Of a stretch of 64,000 nucleotides of DNA, positions 52,640 to 62,620 are shown one piece after another. The notes under the pieces were generated by a model, which saw only the letters and a program-made list of their open reading frames with translations, had not been told where the DNA came from and ran no database searches. Source of the stretch: Saitoella complicata NRRL Y-17804 (Eukaryota; Ascomycota; Saitoellomycetes; Saitoellales; Saitoellaceae); NCBI RefSeq assembly GCF_001661265.1, contig NW_017566996.1, positions 124,001 to 188,000 on the forward strand, read 5' to 3'. Both the position numbers and the translations under genes were made by a program. The first letter of the stretch is position 1. Each line of letters begins with the position of its first letter.

Positions 52640-53184
52640 ATGCCTCAAAACGATCAAATCTCCGTTCTCTTTGTTTGCTTGGGCAACATTTGCCGGTATC
52701 ATTCTCGCACCGCCGCCTTCCTCCTCGAGCTTCAACTGACAACGAGTATAGTTCACCGATGTCCGAGGCTGTCTTCAAACATACTGTGAAGGAATTGGGT
52801 CTTGAGGATCGCTTTTCCAGGATTGACTCTTGTGGTACTGCCGCTTACCACGTTGGCGAAGCACCTGATCCTCGCTCAGTCTCTACGTGTGAATCGCACG
52901 GTGTCCCAGTAAACCACTACGCTCGCCAAATCCGTCAGAAGGACTTCACAGAATTTGACTATGTCTTGTGCATGGATCGATCGAACCTGAGTGATCTTCA
53001 GCGGGTAAAGCCGAGAGATGGGACTGCGGTCGTCAAGCTCTTTGGCGAGTACGGAGAGAAGGGGGAAAAGCGCATTGTTGATGATCCATACTATGGTGGT
53101 ATCGATGGCTTCGAGGTGAACTTCCAGCAGGCTGTGGGGTTCTCGAAGGGCTTTTTGAAGGAGGTCTTGAAGGTGAACGTGTAG
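52640..53184 (+). CDS. LTP1: Low molecular weight protein-tyrosine phosphatase
   Basis: Cytosolic phosphotyrosine phosphatase of the Stp1/Ltp1 family. Exons 52640-52695 and 52752-53184 join in phase 2 across a 56-nt intron, giving 162 residues, the usual length. The intron cuts the active-site signature: VLFVCLGNICR is in exon 1 with the codon of Arg19 split and SPMSEA in exon 2, giving C13-x5-R19-S. The general-acid motif DDPYYGG is at 129-135. ARQIRQKDFTEFDYVLCMDR is the conserved central segment with the substrate-contacting MDRSN. Without the splice the first frame ends early, so the gene can be miscalled. All catalytic residues are present. Confidence 0.95.
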
Positions 53185-53383
53185 AGACGACGTTCATCTG
53201 CCGCACGACCGAAAGACGCATAAAATTAGATACCCAGATATAACCGAAAATCATAATGTTTTCCTCAAAGTAAGCCGTCTCGTATAAGCATTGGAAAGGC
53301 ACTGTCGTACCCCGGTGCAGGTTCGGCAGTGTTGCGCATGACAACGGTAATGTCGACCATCGATAACCGCCAACGCGATCAAC

Positions 53384-56300
53384 ATGGCGGATCAGGAGAT
53401 GTCAGAGGTGCCAATGGCTCTTCCGGAGCTCACAGAAGCTGACATCGAAAGCATTGCGTCTTTAACCGCTCACCTCGCTTCTTCACCCTACGACTATCAA
53501 TCACATTTGACCCACATTTCCCTCCTCCGTCGCGGTGGACCAGCACTCGCCGACGAGCTCAAAAGCGCACGGGAGAGCCTGCATGCGTACTTTCCTTTGA
53601 CGGAACAGCAATGGTTGGAATGGTTAAGTGATGCGAAGGCTACAATGACAGTTGAAGAGGAGAATGTGCATGTGTTGGAGTTGTATGAGAGGGCTGTGCA
53701 GGACTTTTTGTCGGTGCAGCTGTGGGAGGAGTATATGGACTTCGTGCAGGAGCGACATTGGAATTATGTCAACGCGCCGGAGAACCAACTGGCGGAGCTG
53801 TTCTCTGATGCTCTTGTTGCGAAGGTCTATGAGGATGCTGTTAGAGCTACGCAATACCATGTCGCTGCATCATCGCAAATATGGAAGCGTTATATTGAAT
53901 GGAAACAAGGGCAACTGGAGAGTAGCTTGATGTCTGTCGCTGACGTGAGGAAGCTCTACCTTGACCGCCTCGCTATCCCCCACCTCGACCTCGAAGGGAC
54001 CTTCAGCAATTACTCCTCCTTCGTCAGCAAATACCTCGAAGCTGATTACGAGGTCGAACTCGTGGCAGCTAATACAATCGTCGCTAATACCCGGAGGCTG
54101 CTACATGCACGAGAACCGTTCGAGACGAGTCTGAAGCAGTCCGGGAACTCGGCTGAGGCATTCGCGGAATATATCCACTTCGAGTTTACGAGGAGGGAGC
54201 ATGAGATCCCGGAATTGAGGAAGGCATTGTATGAGCGTACAATGGCAGCACATCCATTCTCAGCGGGGATCTGGGATGAGTACGTTCTTTACCTGATTGA
54301 AGTGGAAGGTTCGGTACAGGAGCTCGTGCCACTGCTGGAGAGATCCGTCCGTACATGCCCATGGAGCGGAGACCTATGGGGTCACTATATTCGGACACTC
54401 GAGCGTCTACATGCTCCCGAAGAGGAAATCGAGAAAATCAAGGACAGAGCGTTCAGCACCGGATTGCTAAAGTCTAGCTTGACGGAGACTATCAAAGTTC
54501 ACCAAGCCTGGATCGGGTTCATAAAGCGCGACTGCGAAGACTGGGCAAGCGACGAAGGCCTCGAAGTCTACAAAGAGATCAAAGCCGCCTCAAAAGACAC
54601 ACTCCGCTCCTTCAAAGAAAAAGACCCCGCCCACACTCTCGACTACCTCGAAATCTCCATCATAACCCTCCTCAACAAACCCGAAAAAGCCCGTGACCTA
54701 TTCTCCCTCATCGCGCGTCGTGGATCATCTAAGCTCGCCTCCTTCTGGCTCCGATATGCTGACTGGGAACGCCGGCACGGCTCCTTACAACACGCAAGAG
54801 AGGTTTACAAAGGAGCGTGTCTGAGGCCGTTGGATGACGTTGAGAGGGTGTTGGAGGCGTGGATGACGCTTGAAGAGGAGGCTGGAGGGGTGGAAGATTT
54901 GGAGAGGTGTCTGGTTATGGCGAGGAAGGCACGGAAGGTCGACGCGGCGAGGAAGGCAAAGGAGTATGCGCAGTTTCAGGCTCAGGTGAGTGCTGGTGCA
55001 CCTGTTGCTGTGGAAGCTGTCGGTACGCTCGTGGAGGAGGCTCCCGTGCTCCCGGCCGGCGCAGCGCAGGCTGCTGTTCCAATCGACAACAAGCGTAAAC
55101 TGGAGCAAGAGTCGTCAAAAGCGTCAGCTCCCGAACCAGCCCCCAAAAAGGCCAAGACCGACGAAACGCAACCGCAACGCGACCGCGAGCACCTCACTAT
55201 TCTCGTCCAAAACCTCCCCTCCGCCATCACCGACACTCGCGTCCGCCAGTTCTTCCGCGAGTGCGGGACAGTGAAATCCATCCAACTTACCTCCACCTCC
55301 GACTCCAGCACCGCATTCGTCGAGTTCGAAGCAAAGGAGGACGTACTCATGGCCCTAACCCGTAATGGAAGAGAATTGGAGGGTAAGAGTATCGAGATCA
55401 AAGAAGCGTGTGGTACAACGTTATGGATAACCAACTTCCCTCCCCTCGCAGACGAGAAATGGATGCGGCAGACGTTTGGACAGTTCGGTGAGGTTGTCGA
55501 TGTTAGGTTTCCGAGTTTGACGGTGAATCAGCATCGGAGGTTTTGTTATTTGCAGATGAGTGGGCCTGGGGAGGCGCATGCTGCGGTCGAGGCGTTGGAT
55601 GGGAAGGAGTTGGCTGAACTGGGTGAGGAGGGGAAGGGGAGGTTGGTTGTGAAGATCTCGGATCCGGGGAAGAAGGTGGGGAGGAGTGGGGCGATGTACG
55701 AAGGACGGGAGATCTACGTCACGAACGTCGATTTCGCCGCCGATGAGTCCACGCTCAAGGAATTCTTTGGCAAATATGGGACAGTGGAGCAGGTGCGGTT
55801 AATGCCGACGAAGGTTCCGGGACGGCATAGGGGTGCTGCATTCGTGATTTTTGGGGGGAGGGAGGAGGCGGAGAAGGCACTTGGGGCGGATGGGGAGAAG
55901 TTGTTGACGAGAGTATTGAAGGTTGAGAAGAGTGAGGCGGATCCCCGCAAACGGGTCGCCAACGCGGCGCCTAATCGGTCGGAGAGGCGGGCTGCGCAAA
56001 GGGGTGAGGGTGAGGGTGATGGCGAGGGCGGCCAAAGAATCACGGTGGAGAAGAAGGCGGCGATGGTTGCGCATGCGGATATGCCACCCCCACCGTCAAA
56101 GAGTGAGATTAGGGGAAAGACGCTGGGTGTGATGAACGTCGCACAAACCGTCAACGACGCCAAACTCCGCGCACTCTTCGAGCCATTCGGATCCCTCCGC
56201 CGAGTCAACCTCATCCCCGAACATGGTGGTGCGGTGGTGGAATTCGACGCTGTCGCTGATGCGGGGAAAGCTACGATGGCACTCGAAGGTGCGGAATTGA

Positions 56301-56710
56301 GTGGGAGACATATCAGGATTGGGACGTATGAGGAGTTGATGAGGGAGCCGATGTTGGAGAAGCCGGCTGAGGCGGGGATGGCGGCATCGACGAAGACGAT
56401 GCCTAGGGTGATGTTACCGCCGCAGAGTGTGATGAGGCCGATGGCGGCAAGGGGAAGGGGGAGAGGGAGGGTTGGGTTGGGCTTTGTGGGTGGACGGTCG
56501 GGCATTCCGGTGGCGGTTGCGAATAAGGCGAGGGCGGCGGGTACGCAGGGAGGGGAGCAAAAGACGGAGGTGAAGAAGCCGTTGGGCAATGCGGCGTTTC
56601 GGGAGATGTTTACGAAGTCGTCTGGGCCGGCGGCCAAGAAGGACCCCCAGGACGAAGCGAAGCAGGGAGAAGATGGAGATGTTACAATGGCAAACAACGA
56701 AGGAAAATAA
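53384..56710 (+). CDS. PRP24: U4/U6 snRNP recycling factor Prp24/SART3
   Basis: Nuclear splicing factor that anneals U4 and U6 snRNAs during tri-snRNP recycling. Single exon, 1108 residues. Residues ~30-560 form HAT repeats (WLEWLSDAKATM, QLWEEYMDFVQERHWNYV, IWDEYVLYLIEVEG, SFWLRYADWERRHGSLQHAR). A Lys-rich linker (KRKLEQESS, PAPKKAKTDE) follows. Four RRMs: LTILVQNLPSAITDTRVRQF (about 604), TTLWITNFPPLADEKWMRQT (about 676), REIYVTNVDFAADESTLKEF (about 773) and KTLGVMNVAQTVNDAKLRAL (about 912). Near the end, GNAAFREMFTKSS (about 1067) resembles the Prp24/SART3 C-terminal Lsm2-8-binding motif. The HAT plus RRM plan matches the SART3 form, not the HAT-less S. cerevisiae Prp24. Confidence 0.93.
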   Translation: MADQEMSEVPMALPELTEADIESIASLTAHLASSPYDYQSHLTHISLLRRGGPALADELKSARESLHAYFPLTEQQWLEWLSDAKATMTVEEENVHVLELYERAVQDFLSVQLWEEYMDFVQERHWNYVNAPENQLAELFSDALVAKVYEDAVRATQYHVAASSQIWKRYIEWKQGQLESSLMSVADVRKLYLDRLAIPHLDLEGTFSNYSSFVSKYLEADYEVELVAANTIVANTRRLLHAREPFETSLKQSGNSAEAFAEYIHFEFTRREHEIPELRKALYERTMAAHPFSAGIWDEYVLYLIEVEGSVQELVPLLERSVRTCPWSGDLWGHYIRTLERLHAPEEEIEKIKDRAFSTGLLKSSLTETIKVHQAWIGFIKRDCEDWASDEGLEVYKEIKAASKDTLRSFKEKDPAHTLDYLEISIITLLNKPEKARDLFSLIARRGSSKLASFWLRYADWERRHGSLQHAREVYKGACLRPLDDVERVLEAWMTLEEEAGGVEDLERCLVMARKARKVDAARKAKEYAQFQAQVSAGAPVAVEAVGTLVEEAPVLPAGAAQAAVPIDNKRKLEQESSKASAPEPAPKKAKTDETQPQRDREHLTILVQNLPSAITDTRVRQFFRECGTVKSIQLTSTSDSSTAFVEFEAKEDVLMALTRNGRELEGKSIEIKEACGTTLWITNFPPLADEKWMRQTFGQFGEVVDVRFPSLTVNQHRRFCYLQMSGPGEAHAAVEALDGKELAELGEEGKGRLVVKISDPGKKVGRSGAMYEGREIYVTNVDFAADESTLKEFFGKYGTVEQVRLMPTKVPGRHRGAAFVIFGGREEAEKALGADGEKLLTRVLKVEKSEADPRKRVANAAPNRSERRAAQRGEGEGDGEGGQRITVEKKAAMVAHADMPPPPSKSEIRGKTLGVMNVAQTVNDAKLRALFEPFGSLRRVNLIPEHGGAVVEFDAVADAGKATMALEGAELSGRHIRIGTYEELMREPMLEKPAEAGMAASTKTMPRVMLPPQSVMRPMAARGRGRGRVGLGFVGGRSGIPVAVANKARAAGTQGGEQKTEVKKPLGNAAFREMFTKSSGPAAKKDPQDEAKQGEDGDVTMANNEGK

Positions 56711-56839
56711 GAATAGGATATCGTAGCAATTCGATAATAATCTACGAAGACGAACGGATTCCGAAGAATAAGCAATCTCGGGTCATGCAAGCCAAGGTCC
56801 AATTGCGTATACAGTCTAAAGTGCTGAGGGGAGGGGCGT

Positions 56840-57876
56840 TTAGATGGTCTTCTTCGCCTGAGCCTCAGAGAGGTATTGGCGATCATCCGCATCCCCCTCA
56901 ACCTCCTTCTGCACCTTCTCCATCTCCTTAACCTCCTTCTTCCACATCTCCACACTCATCTTCTTCTCCTTCTCAAACAACTCCTGTTCAGGCTTGCGAT
57001 AACTTGCGCCCAACCGATCCCACAACGTCGTGAACTGTCCGTAATTGTGGTTGAAGTAGAGGTGGTGGATGGTGTGGCAGGCGGCACCGTTGATGAGGGG
57101 GTTGTTGGCGATGAATTCGCCGTCGTGGATTAGAATTGTCCAGATGTTGATAAAGGTGAAGAGGGCGATGTATGAGATTTTGTGGAGGGGGAAGATGAAT
57201 GGGAAGATGTGGTACGGCAAAGACTGTCACAACCAACTGTTAGCTCCCACCCACACGAAAGTCTTTCAATTTGATGATCACAAACCTGAGCATACCCATC
57301 TAACGGGTGGAAAGCATGCGAGGCATACGGCGTAGGCACAATCCACTTGTGATGAGGTTTATGCAACCTCTTGTACACAAGCGGATGATGCAACCCCCGA
57401 TGAATCAGATAAATGAAACAATCCGTAAACATAATGAACAGCGGAAACTGCGCAAACATATACCACAACCCATACTCCTTCGGGTCCATGTACAACTTGC
57501 TGTACCCCCTCACCTCTGCCAAAAACCAGGGCGCGGTAAGGATCGCCATTTGCGGGAGTGATTCGAGGGTGAGCTTGATCTCGAGCCAGACTTGGTTTTT
57601 GAGGTATTTGGGGTGTTTGAGCGTGTCGTGGTCGAAGATGAAGACGTAGGAGAGGGAAGCGAACATGAAGTATGTCAAGATCCCAAAGATCCAGGTAATC
57701 ATGAACAGAGAGAAATACTGTCTGTGTGCATTATCCCGCGCCAATGACGACAAGGTCGAAAAGTGGTCCCGTGTCGCGGCATCGAGCGTCACATTGCTCG
57801 GCAAGTGGACGGGGAAGGCCTTGGCGTAGGCATAGTCGAACGCATAGGTATCGCAGATATCAAGAATGATATCCAT
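56840..57876 (-). CDS. ERG3: Delta7-sterol C5(6)-desaturase Erg3
   Basis: ER-membrane diiron desaturase that introduces the C5-6 double bond in ergosterol synthesis, using O2 and cytochrome b5. Exons 57876-57286 and 57223-56840 join in phase 0 over a 62-nt intron, giving 324 residues. Histidine boxes are H159RGLH163H164, H172KPHH176 and H247xxHH251xxxxH256 (HTIHHLYFNHNYGQF). Membrane spans are near 55-80, 110-122 and 140-158, with a further hydrophobic stretch at the start of exon 2. SHAFHPLDGYAQ supplies additional conserved histidine. The C-terminus is a Lys/Glu-rich cytosolic tail ending KKTI, a dilysine-type ER retrieval signal. Complete and apparently functional. Loss of Erg3 in other fungi changes azole and polyene response (established for the family). 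Confidence 0.96.
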
Positions 57877-57924
57877 GTCGAAGGAGTGACTACTTGCTGG
57901 TTAACAAGTGAAGCGAGCGACGAT

Positions 57925-57939
57925 GGGGGGGGGGGGGGG
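57925..57939 (+). repeat. Homopolymeric G15 tract
   Basis: Fifteen consecutive G between the ERG3 start and the dysferlin-domain gene. Such tracts are length-unstable and are also hard to sequence. Confidence 0.95.
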
Positions 57940-58154
57940 TATAAGTTTGAGTGTTGGACAGGTGGACTCCTGGAGTATTGTTATGGGGCGCGAGTTTGCG
58001 AGTTCGGAGTGGCGCATCGCGGCAGTACTGCCACCGACGCTGATAGCAGACAACACTACGCCAAGGGTCCAACCACTGAGCAAACAGCGCATACATCCAC
58101 GACAACGGGGCAGTTGGACGACGTATTCACTGCCTGGACAGGGCGCATACATCC

Positions 58155-59960
58155 GTGAAAGAGCGTGCCAAGCTGAACGACTTCGGACATCATCCAACTG
58201 AGCGCTCGCCTCTCCTCCCGGCAACGCCGGCGTTACGAGCCCTGGCGACTCACGACGATATCCACTCGCGACGGACGTCGCTCGCTTCGGCTGCTGCGTC
58301 TCACAAGACCAATGACCGTGTCCACATCCATCGCCGCGTTTCGAAGGTGCCGAAGTTGATGAGGAGGAAGAAGAAGCGGGAACCGTATATTCGGGAACCG
58401 CATCGTGTGCGGGTCGAGGATCATGTTACGGGACGGCATGGGTGGTTGGGTGGGGTCGAGGATGATACGGCGGATGAGGATGAGATTATGTCTGCGCAGG
58501 AGGAGGAGATCGCGGATGATGCTTCTACGCGGATGAGGACGATTCTATCACCGCGATCACGGGCTACAACAGCTACCTTTGATGGTACGGACATTGGAGG
58601 GGAGGAACAGGAAGAGGTGGATGTTCTGTACGAAAACCAACGCGGATGTTTCTTCTGCGGTATTCCGTTGTTCTCATCAGCGGGTTTGTTGAATTTCGAT
58701 CCCTCACCGTGGACCCGTCTCGCACCCGTCCAACGCCGCATCATCCGCTCCGCAAAGACCTACAACCCCTTCTGCAACCCCTTCAAAAAACGACAACCAC
58801 CGGCCGACGAAACAGCCTCAATCGCATCCGGCCGCTGGCGCGGGGTCCAGACCCGACATGTCCATTCCCCGGTGACGGTAGCTGACGCACAACCACCCGA
58901 TCCGACGTGGACGTGGGCTTGGCCGAGGTGGTTCGTGGATATGAGTCAGGATGTGGACGATAACGGGTGGTCGTACTCATTCCAGTTTCATGGTACGAGA
59001 TGGCATGGGACGCACATCTGGTTCCAATCATTCGTGCGCCGGAGACGATGGGTACGCAAACGAACACGACAACTCCCCATTTCAACCCAAAATCCCCTTC
59101 AACAATCCGACGGCAGCCGCATCAGCGCCCCAGTCGAGGATTACTGGACCGTCTACTCCGCCGCCGAACGCGAATCCCGGTTTCAGAGTATGTTTGCCGG
59201 CCCAGACGACGGAGGTCCCGCCGATGACGACGACGAAGATATCCGAGACGTGAATGCCCTCGAACGCGCACTCAAACGCGCACGGCTTGACCGCGAGAAG
59301 ATTACCGCGTTACGGAATTTCTTGCATGACGCTCCGACCGAAATCAGTGTCCTCGCCCCCCGCATACCTACTCTCCTCTCTACCTTCGTCTTTCAATCCT
59401 CCCGCACTGAGGTCCTGAAACTTCTCGTTGCAGAGCACGATAGGCTCCACGCTCATATGAGAAGGAACAGTTGTGTCAATCCAGATGCGGGTGGGTGGAC
59501 GGGACATAGTGAGCTTGAGGGAGAGAGGGAGAGGGGGTTGGGCGAGGCGGTTAGGGCTGCGGAGGAGTTTGTTGGGAGAGGGGGATTGGAGTATTGGAGT
59601 GATGTCCGGAATGTTGTTGAAGGTCCCATGGTGCCCCGCCATGACTGGGATTGCGTGGTGTGTGGGGATGAACTCAACGACATCGCTGAAGCTGACGTGG
59701 AGGATGTCGACGAGGAGACTGAACATGAGAAGGAGAAGTCCACGGAGGCAGATACGAGTCCTGAAATGGATTACTTCACGGCCGGCGACAGTCTCGATTC
59801 CGGTTTATTCGTTTCGGGCGAGGAAGGTGATGGGCCGATGGGAGAGAAGCGACATGAGGTAGGGAGCGGGAGTGAGGTCGAGACGGATGGGTATAGGATA
59901 CCGGAGTTTTTGAGGAGTGGGGGTGGGAACGGGAAGGAAAGCGACAGGGAGAACGTCTGA
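58155..59960 (+). CDS. Dysferlin-domain protein, Spo73/Mug65-like (5' end unresolved)
   Basis: Fungal protein with DysFN and DysFC peroxin/dysferlin motifs; relatives are peroxisomal Pex23/Pex30-type proteins and the sporulation proteins Spo73 (yeast) and Mug65 (fission yeast). DysFN: VLYENQRGCFFCGIPLFSSA, then GLLNFDPSPWTR (about nt 58625-58720). DysFC: TWAWPRWFVDMSQDVDDNGW, then SYSFQFHGTRWHGTHIWFQS, then FVRRRRWVRKR (about 58915-59070). A helical region (ALERALKRARLDREKITALR) and an acidic tail follow. I see no transmembrane span, which favours Spo73/Mug65 over Pex30. The frame has no ATG before 58359, yet ERSPLLPATPALRALA upstream looks coding, so a 5' exon is likely missing. Given as an open frame from 58155 (about 601 residues). 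Confidence 0.75.
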   Translation: MKERAKLNDFGHHPTERSPLLPATPALRALATHDDIHSRRTSLASAAASHKTNDRVHIHRRVSKVPKLMRRKKKREPYIREPHRVRVEDHVTGRHGWLGGVEDDTADEDEIMSAQEEEIADDASTRMRTILSPRSRATTATFDGTDIGGEEQEEVDVLYENQRGCFFCGIPLFSSAGLLNFDPSPWTRLAPVQRRIIRSAKTYNPFCNPFKKRQPPADETASIASGRWRGVQTRHVHSPVTVADAQPPDPTWTWAWPRWFVDMSQDVDDNGWSYSFQFHGTRWHGTHIWFQSFVRRRRWVRKRTRQLPISTQNPLQQSDGSRISAPVEDYWTVYSAAERESRFQSMFAGPDDGGPADDDDEDIRDVNALERALKRARLDREKITALRNFLHDAPTEISVLAPRIPTLLSTFVFQSSRTEVLKLLVAEHDRLHAHMRRNSCVNPDAGGWTGHSELEGERERGLGEAVRAAEEFVGRGGLEYWSDVRNVVEGPMVPRHDWDCVVCGDELNDIAEADVEDVDEETEHEKEKSTEADTSPEMDYFTAGDSLDSGLFVSGEEGDGPMGEKRHEVGSGSEVETDGYRIPEFLRSGGGNGKESDRENV

Positions 59961-60455
59961 GAAGGTCCGAGATCATCTCTTGGCGTAAACAGCGCAATGT
60001 TAAGTTGGGAGGATGGAGTCTGGCAAGGTTATTATTATGGCGAATGGATGCAGACAAAGCATGGCGTTCTGGGCTTTCTTCTTGTGTTTTTGATGTTATT
60101 CTTCTTTATTAGCAGCCTCGGGTAGGCTTTGTCTCTTTCCGCAGTTGAGGCGGGTTCTTGTTTTCTAATTACCAGGCATATCATGGATGCACCTTCGTTG
60201 CATATATATAAACGATGCCTTGGTAAGTTCAGCAGCTATGATATTACCAAGCTTTCCCTAGATATACCCTTCTACAACTTGAGACTCCACAGCGGCGTCC
60301 CTTCCCTGCACGTTTGCTCAATCTATCTTTCGTTCTGTCTTTGCAACCCTACTGGAGATCTAGCATGCCTCGTCCTGACATCGTCTTCATATCGTACACC
60401 CTCTTGATCTTCATGCATTTTCATTCCTCCAGCCCTCCCCCTTCTCAGCCTAAAC
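59961..60455. other. Convergent intergenic region
   Basis: 3' regions of the dysferlin-domain gene and COQ10. A TATA-like atatatataaacg occurs near 60203-60213 but no gene is visible after it. Confidence 0.45.
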
Positions 60456-61172
60456 TCACTTCTTACTACGACCCAAAACCTCCTCCGCTCTTTTCTGAAA
60501 CGCATCAATCATCAACGGCGCAACCTTCGGTGCCGCAGCCCCCCCAACAGCAGCATACAACGGATTCGTGAACGCGAACTCGATCGCGACAGATACGTTG
60601 CATGCAGAGTCTGGTGTAAACTTGTCGGGGGTTATCGTCCATTCGCAGTTTAAGGTTTTGAAGAGGGGGTGGCGGGATGCACTTGCCTGTGACAATCACC
60701 ATGTTAGCCAGCCGCCGCTATGGATGGGCGCGTAGGATCGAGGGGTGAGAAGGAGAGTAACGTACGTGGATGTGCGATCCTCCGCTACACTTGACGTTGG
60801 AAGTGAATTTCTCTTCCATGCCTTTGAAACCGACTCGTAGATCCGCCGTTTTCGGATAGTTTGAGGCGTCTCGGGATGTCACGGTTGATTCTAAACAGTA
60901 AGGGAGGAAGGAGGAGTAGGAGTCGATGTCGGAGACGATTTTGTAGATGTCTTGATGAGGATAGCTTTGGATGTTGTTAGATTTACGTGAGAAGAGGGTT
61001 GGCGATGGGGAGGAGCAGCTTACTAGAGAACTCTTGATGCGGTGAATTTTTGGGGTTTGCCGTCGGGCCCGGGGAGGTCCTTCAGTGCATTCATGAAGAA
61101 GGATCGTCGAGGCTGAGTGAGCCCCGGGGCTCTATAGGCCCCCCATACGGGTCGAAGAGACGCAACGGACAT
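60456..61172 (-). CDS. COQ10: Coenzyme Q-binding protein Coq10
   Basis: Mitochondrial inner-membrane START-like protein that binds ubiquinone and supports its synthesis and use in respiration. Three exons on the minus strand, 61172-61024, 60964-60766 and 60686-60456 (introns 59 and 79 nt), phases match, giving 192 residues. N-terminal presequence MSVASLRPVWGAYRAPG, then LTQPRRSFF; then YPHQDIYKIVSDIDSYSSFL, PYCLESTV, ADLRVGFKGMEEKFTSNVKC and NCEWTITPDK. The end, FAFTNPLYAAVGGAA, APKVAPLMIDAFQKRAEEV, is the conserved hydrophobic START helix. The exon 1-2 joint shortens the usual loop before YPHQD by about one residue, so the first splice may shift slightly. Divergent from APT1 across 179 bp. 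Confidence 0.93.
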
Positions 61173-61351
61173 TGTATGGCGATTCCTCACTTCTGATCTT
61201 TTCTTTTCGCAAACTCTGACGTACGGTCAGAAGCTGTCGGTCTGTGTTCGGTGCGTCTGGATGTACGTCCGGCCGAGGCACCCGAAGTGAATTTCTACGC
61301 GAAGATAAACCTCACCACCAAAAACTTTATCCCCATCAACCGATTGCAACC

Positions 61352-62041
61352 ATGTCTGCTGAACACTCCCAGAACGTCGAGTACCTCCGCTCCAAGCTGC
61401 GTCAGGTATGTCCTTTCCTTCTCCCTTCTCGCGGATCAATTCCGTTATCTGCGGCTTTTTCTGCTTGATCGGCTATTTCGGTGTCGAGCACTCGTAAACT
61501 CATGAGCATTCGCTAACGCTTTATGTAGTTCAACGACTTCCCCTCCCCCGGCATTATCTTCGAAGACATCCTCCCCATCTTCCAGGACCCAAAGGCCTTC
61601 AAAACCCTCATCTCCACCCTCGCCGCACACCTCCGTTCCGCGCACCCCAACCTCACCACCCTCATCGGCCTCGACGCTCGTGGATTCCTCTTCGGCCCCT
61701 CCCTCGCGCTCGAGCTCGGTGTCGGCTTCGTTCCTGTTCGTAAGCAGGGCAAGTTGCCTGGACCTACGATCTCGGCGACCTATGAGAAGGAGTACGGACA
61801 GGACGTCTTTGAGATTCAGGAGGGTAGCGTGAAGGAGGGTGATGTTGTCGTTGTCGTTGATGATATCATCGCGACTGGTGGATCTGCTGCTGCGGCAGGA
61901 GAGTTGGTGAAGAAGAGTGGTGCGAAGACGGTTGAGTATATCTTCATCTTGGAGTTGGACTTCTTGAAGGGGAGGGAGAAGTTGGATGCGCCGGCTTGGA
62001 CATTGTTGAGTGGACAGAAGGAGGGAGAGAGGGATATCTAA
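61352..62041 (+). CDS. APT1: Adenine phosphoribosyltransferase
   Basis: Cytosolic purine salvage enzyme converting adenine and PRPP to AMP. Exons 61352-61405 and 61529-62041 join in phase 0 over a 123-nt intron, giving 188 residues. Segments are FPSPGIIFEDILPIFQDPKA (adenine-binding loop), LIGLDARGFLFGPSLALELG, VPVRKQGKLPG with the flexible loop after it, and the PRPP-binding motif VVVVDDIIATGGSAAAA (about 124-140). The end FILELDFLKGREKL matches eukaryotic APRT. All catalytic residues are present. It shares a short divergent promoter with COQ10. Confidence 0.96.
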
Positions 62042-62620
62042 GCGTGCGAACGAAGGAGCTGCGAAGATGCGTGGCACAAATTATTTGAAGGATGAGAAAG
62101 AGAGAGACAGGAGGACGAGGCAGGACGTCAACGCGAACCAGCATTAGAGAAGACCGCCTCAACTGCGGAAGCAAGAAACCCACCGGGACTATAATAAAGA
62201 ATAATAAACACCAAAACCCGATCTAAACGCCTTGCCTATTTCGTTCTTGGGAAGTATGTCGAGTACCGTCGAAACCTATGTAATAACTTTACCCTTTCGG
62301 GAATGGATCGCCCTTCACCATAAACCGCTCCCAGGCCTTGTCGCGGTCCGTCGATATTAAGGTGTGCAATATGGACCCGGAGTACAGTTAACCGACGTCG
62401 ACGTGCGTTGCACCGAGCTTATGATCATGTGCACTCGACGTCACATGGGCATCATTGACATATGACCATGGGTTCCTGCCAGGCCGGGTGTTGGGGATCG
62501 GGTCGATATCGTGACATGGATGAGGGGCATATAAGGTGGGTCATGGATTCAATTGGTTTTCCCCACTGCAATTGAACCGAGATACCCATTATACCGGCGA
62601 ACGGTTGCAATTGCTCAAAG
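62042..62620. other. Intergenic region, NmrA-like gene promoter
   Basis: No gene is visible in 579 bp. Two GACGTC-type palindromes lie near 62395-62445 (ccgacgtcgacgtgcg and ctcgacgtcacatg), reminiscent of bZIP/CRE sites. Confidence 0.4.

Noticed and set aside
57925-57939. G15 tract as a regulatory element
   Set aside because: It may simply be a slippage-prone homopolymer; there is no second G-run set close enough to argue for a quadruplex with function.
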